Of a stretch of 64,000 nucleotides of DNA, positions 60,054-64,000 are shown one piece after another. Origin of the DNA: Poriferisodalis sp965237655. GTDB lineage: Bacteria > Actinomycetota > Acidimicrobiia > Acidimicrobiales > Poriferisodalaceae. The translations under genes were made by a program, and so were the position numbers. The first letter of the stretch is position 1, and each line of letters begins with the position of its first letter. Under the pieces are notes generated by a model. It ran no database searches. It saw only the letters and a program-made list of their open reading frames with translations, and had not been told where the DNA came from. The stretch is taken from assembly GCF_965237655.1 (NCBI RefSeq), contig NZ_CBDEGB010000002.1, positions 186,001 to 250,000 of the forward strand, written 5' to 3'.

Positions 60054-61325
60054 TCACGGCCCCAGTGCGCTGATGGGTACGACCGTGGTGCCGTCGGGTC
60101 TGTCGTAGCCGTAGCCGGTGGCTGTGATGATCAGCAGCTTCGAGGGTTCGCCGATGCGCGCAGTGTCCACCTTGTCGCGCAGGGACAGCAGCGATCGAGC
60201 GGCCTGTTCGATGTTCTCGTTGCCGCCGAGCTTCACCTCTGCGGCGATCCAGCGACCGTCGCGGGCTTCGATGACGGCGTCGGCTTCGAGCTGGTCGCTG
60301 TCGCGGTAGTGATAGACGGTTGCACCGCTGGCCTGGGCGTAGATCCGCAGGTCCCGTACCACCAGTGACTCGAAAAGGAAACCGAGCGCTTGCAGGTCTG
60401 TCCGCAGGCGTTCAGGGCTCGCACCGAGAGCGGCCACCGCAAGTGATGGGTCGACGAAATGTCGCTTCGGGGCTGCGCGCAGCGTGGCCCTTGAGCGCAG
60501 GTGCGTGCGCCAGCACGGTGCGTCTTCGACGACAAAGAGCCGTTGCAGCGAGCGCTGGTATTCCGTCGCAGTCGTCCGGTTCAGCGGGCGGTCCCCGCTG
60601 GCCTCCGCGGCAAGCTTCGAGAACGACGCAGTGGTTGCGACGTTGCGCGCGATCGAAGCGATGAGCCGCGCAACTCCGTCAGGATTGCGCGCTACCCCGT
60701 CGACCTCCGCGACGTCGGTCCGGCACAGTTCCCCGAGGTAGTTGTCCAGGAACAGTTGCGCGTCGGTCACGGTCCGATCCAGCAACCGAGGCCAGCCACC
60801 CCGGCAGAGGGCTTCGACGATGTGTGCGAATTCAGCGTCCGGTCGCCGTGCCCCCACCGGTTCCGCATCGAGCAAGGATCCGATCGACACTTCTGCGGTG
60901 GACTCGCCCGTTTCCAGAAGTGACATCGGGCGCATGAGGACACGCGCGATGCGTCCAACACCAGAGTGGCGGGTGATGTCGTCGGCGGGCACGGCCGAAC
61001 CGGTCAGGATGAATCGGCCGGTTCGTCGCCCCTCATCGCTGGCGTGCCGGGCCTGGTTCCAGATTTCTGGAGCGAGCTGCCATTCGTCGAGCAAACGTGG
61101 TTCGGGTCCGTCGAGAATGAGCCCGGGCACAATCGAGACTGTTCGGCGGGCGTTGAGATCGCGGTCGAACAGCACTTCACTGCGGGCGAACTTTCGACCC
61201 GTCCAGGTCTTGCCGCAGCCCTTCGGACCCTCGATGACGACGGTGGGCATGGCCGCCAACGCCCTCTCAACCGCCGAGTCGGTCACACGGGGTCGGTAAC
61301 CGTCGGGTTCGAGCGTGTCTGACAT
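60054..61325 (-). CDS. AAA ATPase with C-terminal DUF4143 domain (second copy of family)
   Basis: About 423 residues from MSDTLEPDGYRPRV. Walker A GPKGCGKTWTGRKFA and Walker B RLLDEWQLAP; FILTGSAVPADDITRHSGVG is the sensor. The end YHYRDSDQLEADAVIEARDG with WIAAEVKLGG is the nuclease-like core of DUF4143. The protein shares its architecture, but little sequence, with 14084-15430. Convergent with the LLM gene. Confidence 0.85.
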   Translation of the reverse strand: MSDTLEPDGYRPRVTDSAVERALAAMPTVVIEGPKGCGKTWTGRKFARSEVLFDRDLNARRTVSIVPGLILDGPEPRLLDEWQLAPEIWNQARHASDEGRRTGRFILTGSAVPADDITRHSGVGRIARVLMRPMSLLETGESTAEVSIGSLLDAEPVGARRPDAEFAHIVEALCRGGWPRLLDRTVTDAQLFLDNYLGELCRTDVAEVDGVARNPDGVARLIASIARNVATTASFSKLAAEASGDRPLNRTTATEYQRSLQRLFVVEDAPCWRTHLRSRATLRAAPKRHFVDPSLAVAALGASPERLRTDLQALGFLFESLVVRDLRIYAQASGATVYHYRDSDQLEADAVIEARDGRWIAAEVKLGGNENIEQAARSLLSLRDKVDTARIGEPSKLLIITATGYGYDRPDGTTVVPISALGP

Positions 61326-61472
61326 GGTTGCGCTTTGCCGGTCGGCGGGTGATGGCACGGTGGGCCACGCACACCGAACCTACAACAGCTGGATATCTGA
61401 GCCTACAGAATATTCGACAGGCAGCCTACAGAATATGGAGATACTGGCCTGCAGATTGTGGGCGATGCGGGC

Positions 61473-63338
61473 TCAGGCGGTCGTCCGCTGGAGGCGTTTG
61501 CGGGCGCGGCCGCGGGCGGTGGCATCGATGACCGTCTTGCGGATGCGGATGGCGTTCGGAGTGACCTCGACGCATTCGTCGTCGCCGATGAATTCCAGCG
61601 CTTGCTCGAGCGACAGGACACGGGGCGGCGTCAAGCGGATGGTGTCGTCGGAGGCAGCGGCGCGGACGTTGGTCTGCTTCTTCTCGCGGCAGATGTTGAC
61701 GTCCATGTCCTCGGTGCGTGGGTTCTCGCCGATGACCATGCCCTCGTAAACCTCGTCACCGGGTGCCACGAACAGCGAAGCCCGCTCTTGCACAGCAGCC
61801 ACGGCGTATCCGGTGACCGAGCCTTTGCGGTCTGCGACGATCGATCCCGAGTGGCGGGTGCGAAGCTCGCCGAGCCAGGGTGTGTAACCCTCGAACACGT
61901 TGGCCATGAGGCCGGTGCCCCGCGTCTCGGTCAGGAACTCGGTGCGGAAGCCGATGAGGCCGCGTGCCGCCACGATGTAGTCCAGCCGAACCCATCCGGT
62001 GCCGTGGTTGGACATGGCGACCATGTCGGACTTGCGCTCGCCGAGTAGCTGGGTAACTGCCCCGACGAAGCTCTCGGGGATGTCGATGGTGACGCGCTCG
62101 GTGGGCTCGTGAAGCGTTCCGTCGATGGTGCGGGTGACTACCTTGGGCTTGCCCACGGTCATCTCGAAACCCTCGCGGCGCATGATCTCCACCAGCACTG
62201 CTAACTGAAGCTCGCCTCGCCCCTGGACCTCCCAGGTGTCGGGCCGCTCGGTGTCCAGCACTCGCACCGACACGTTGCCGATCAGCTCGGCGTCGAGGCG
62301 GTTTTTGATGAGGCGGGCGGTGACCTTGTCGCCGCCGAGACCTGCCATCGGGGAGGTGTTGATGCCGATCGTGATGGACAGACTCGGCTCGTCCACGGTG
62401 ATGAGGGGCAACGGCTCGGGGTTGGTCGGATCGGCGAGCGTGTCGCCGATCGTGATGTCCTCGATGCCCGAGATGGCGATGATCTCGCCGGCGCCGGCCT
62501 CGTCGGCGTCCACTCGATCGAGGCTTTCGGTGACATACAGCTCGTTGACCTTGGCTGTGGTGGTCGTACCGTCGGTGCGGCACCACGCCACGCTCTGGCC
62601 TCGCTTGATGGTGCCGTGCATGACCCGGCACATCGCGATGCGCCCCACATAAGGACTGGAGTCGAGGTTGGTGACCCACGCCTGGAGCGAATGCTTGGGG
62701 TCGTGCAAGGGAGCGGGCACGGTCTCGAGCAGCGTCTCGAACATCGGACGCAGATCGGTGCCTGGCTGGCCGAGGTCAAGCGTCGCTGTGCCCTGGCGGG
62801 CGTTGGTGTACACGATCGGGAAGTCGATCTGGTCGTCGGTCGCGTCGAGGTCCAAGAACAGCTCGTACACCTCGTCGACGACGTCAGCGATGCGAGCGTC
62901 TGACCGGTCGATCTTGTTGATCACCAGCACGACGGGCAGCTGCAGTTCCAGTGCCTTGCGCAGCACGAACCGCGTCTGCGGCAGCGGGCCCTCACTGGAG
63001 TCGACCAGCAGCAGGACGCCGTCCACCATCGTCAGCGCGCGCTCCACCTCGCCGCCGAAGTCGGAGTGGCCCGGCGTGTCGACGATGTTGATCTTCGTCT
63101 TTTCGCCGCTGTCGCGCACGTAGCGCACAGCGGTGTTCTTGGCCAGGATCGTGATGCCCTTCTCGCGTTCGAGGTCCATCGAGTCCATGACCCGTTCGGC
63201 AACCGTCTCGTTGGCGCGAAAGGCCCCTGACTGCCACAGCATGGCGTCGACGAGGGTGGTCTTTCCGTGGTCGACGTGAGCGATGATGGCCACATTGCGC
63301 AGGTCTGCGCGCGCAACGAGATGAGGGGATGCAGCCAT
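61473..63338 (-). CDS. typA: TypA/BipA ribosome-associated translational GTPase
   Basis: 621 residues, near the usual 610. G1 AHVDHGKTTLVDAMLW, G3 DTPGHSDFGGEV, G4 NKID, then domains II and III, and the BipA-specific C-terminus (GLIGFRTEFLTETRGTGLMA, FEGYTPWLGELRTRHSGSIV). It binds the 70S ribosome and helps 50S maturation and stress adaptation, notably in the cold. A core gene. Confidence 0.96.
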   Translation of the reverse strand: MAASPHLVARADLRNVAIIAHVDHGKTTLVDAMLWQSGAFRANETVAERVMDSMDLEREKGITILAKNTAVRYVRDSGEKTKINIVDTPGHSDFGGEVERALTMVDGVLLLVDSSEGPLPQTRFVLRKALELQLPVVLVINKIDRSDARIADVVDEVYELFLDLDATDDQIDFPIVYTNARQGTATLDLGQPGTDLRPMFETLLETVPAPLHDPKHSLQAWVTNLDSSPYVGRIAMCRVMHGTIKRGQSVAWCRTDGTTTTAKVNELYVTESLDRVDADEAGAGEIIAISGIEDITIGDTLADPTNPEPLPLITVDEPSLSITIGINTSPMAGLGGDKVTARLIKNRLDAELIGNVSVRVLDTERPDTWEVQGRGELQLAVLVEIMRREGFEMTVGKPKVVTRTIDGTLHEPTERVTIDIPESFVGAVTQLLGERKSDMVAMSNHGTGWVRLDYIVAARGLIGFRTEFLTETRGTGLMANVFEGYTPWLGELRTRHSGSIVADRKGSVTGYAVAAVQERASLFVAPGDEVYEGMVIGENPRTEDMDVNICREKKQTNVRAAASDDTIRLTPPRVLSLEQALEFIGDDECVEVTPNAIRIRKTVIDATARGRARKRLQRTTA

Positions 63339-63649
63339 GGTGATCCTCGCAAGGAGACGGCGCCGACGCAGCGTTGGGTTGCAAGCTCACCGCAGGTGAG
63401 CGGAGTCGAAGGACTCCGGGCGCAGAACGGAGGCCCACCGAATCTGGAGGCTCTGATTCCTGCCGGATTCGAAGGCCTCAGCAGAGCTTGATTCTACGGG
63501 CGGGAGCGAACGGCACGTCCGCACGATGCGAACACGTGAGCACTTGCAAACAACGCAACAGAACGATTGCAATCCATGCATTGCGTACGTTGCAGTCCAT
63601 GCAATGACCTGTGGCTGGTGGCCGACCGGCGCTTGTGTGTTCCGAACTG
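63339..63649. other. Spacer upstream of typA with a paired 14-bp direct repeat
   Basis: 311 bp with no coding frame of quality. Near the esterase end two copies of TTGCANTCCATGCA lie at 63567-63580 and 63590-63603, 23 bp apart (about two helical turns), a spacing that would suit a dimeric regulator. The DNA between 63490 and 63610 is AT-richer and is the probable promoter region of typA. Confidence 0.35.
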
Positions 63650-64000
63650 CTAGATCACGCCGTCCCAGAGACTGATCTCCGTGGCGGCGGGGCTATTGAC
63701 AACGCGGCACTCGTCGTCGAAGAGCATCGTTGGGCGAGTACTCCGTTCCCAGCGGGGCCAGTCGGGCAGGCCGCTGTGGTTGGGGTTGCCGTCGGTTGCG
63801 AACCGGACCCATGCGTCGTGCGTGGCGGCAATCAGGTCGGCCGGCGGGTTGTTGCCGACGAAGCCGCGGCTCATGTCGTTGTCGGTTTGGTCGAATGCGA
63901 ACGGCACCTCGATGAAGTGGTGCGCGCCCCATTCGCCGTCGCGCTCAGGGTTGTCCCAGTCGAATCGGTACGTCCACAGGTCGGAGTTGTGCGCGGCTTG
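63650..64000 (-). CDS. Carboxylesterase type B, C-terminal part (runs off the window)
   Basis: Only the last ~115 residues are inside the window: the HHFIEVPFAFDQTDN segment with the His region of the alpha/beta-hydrolase triad, then DAWVRFATDGNPNHSGLPDW, WPRWERSTRPTMLFDDECRV and the end. This is the standard end of a type B esterase. The catalytic Ser and Glu are beyond the edge. Confidence 0.85.
   Translation of the reverse strand, partial: QAAHNSDLWTYRFDWDNPERDGEWGAHHFIEVPFAFDQTDNDMSRGFVGNNPPADLIAATHDAWVRFATDGNPNHSGLPDWPRWERSTRPTMLFDDECRVVNSPAATEISLWDGVI

Noticed and set aside
1..64000. tRNA, rRNA or tmRNA genes and riboswitches
   Set aside because: I looked for T-loop patterns and paired arms and for conserved riboswitch cores and found none convincing.

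Overview
The window is high-GC DNA with densely packed genes. It suggests an actinobacterium, most likely of the Acidimicrobiia type: luciferase-like flavin oxidoreductases, SDRs, a DUF3179 lipoprotein, a 13E12-type HNH protein, a fused LivHMG transporter, typA, and an IdeR/MntR-type regulator beside bacterioferritin. The taxonomic call is inference; no rRNA or tRNA gene was found.

Layout. 0-6.3 kb holds catabolic genes (an enolase-superfamily protein, SDR, VOC protein, amine-oxidase-like flavoprotein), an orphan Phd antitoxin and two RDD proteins. 6.7-16.2 kb is a defence and toxin-antitoxin island: an RHH antitoxin, a HicA-like pair, HEPN and RHH remnants, a two-gene CBASS-like locus whose CD-NTase carries a fused E2-like domain (9.3-11.3 kb), a divergent higBA-ImmA module, an AAA/DUF4143 ATPase, and a YefM/RelE pair whose toxin is stopped at a conserved Trp. 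Small fragments of these genes are scattered through the island. 16.3-28 kb is metabolic and transport: a polar amino-acid ABC pair, LLM and Baeyer-Villiger flavoproteins, a gutted enoyl-CoA hydratase, a DUF3179 lipoprotein, an IS5-type remnant, and a PQQ sugar dehydrogenase with a lipoprotein cytochrome c.

28.1-39.2 kb is a co-directional block of exported proteins. It includes a His/Cys/Asp-rich protein with PPC-like domains, a Tat substrate, an extensin/M15-like peptidase, and four genes carrying six copies of an unrecognised domain of about 260-280 residues with four invariant cysteines. 39.2-42.7 kb is an iron group (bfr, bfd, DtxR-family regulator) with a 13E12 HNH gene between. A triad-less SDR and a lone CoxL-like molybdenum hydroxylase follow.

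46.1-55.7 kb is a branched-chain amino-acid transporter locus (livHMG fusion, livK, livF). It is broken up by an IS1380 element with a CTAA target duplication, a dead IS30 element, an RCC1 lipoprotein next to a 20-bp inverted-repeat element, a 348-bp duplication of the livG end and a third livG remnant. 55.8-64 kb holds an ECF sigma factor with its membrane partner, a serine hydrolase, an LLM enzyme, a second AAA/DUF4143 ATPase, typA and the end of a carboxylesterase.

The strongest candidates for undescribed biology are the CD-NTase-E2 fusion with its membrane partner, and the four-gene, six-copy secreted-domain cluster.
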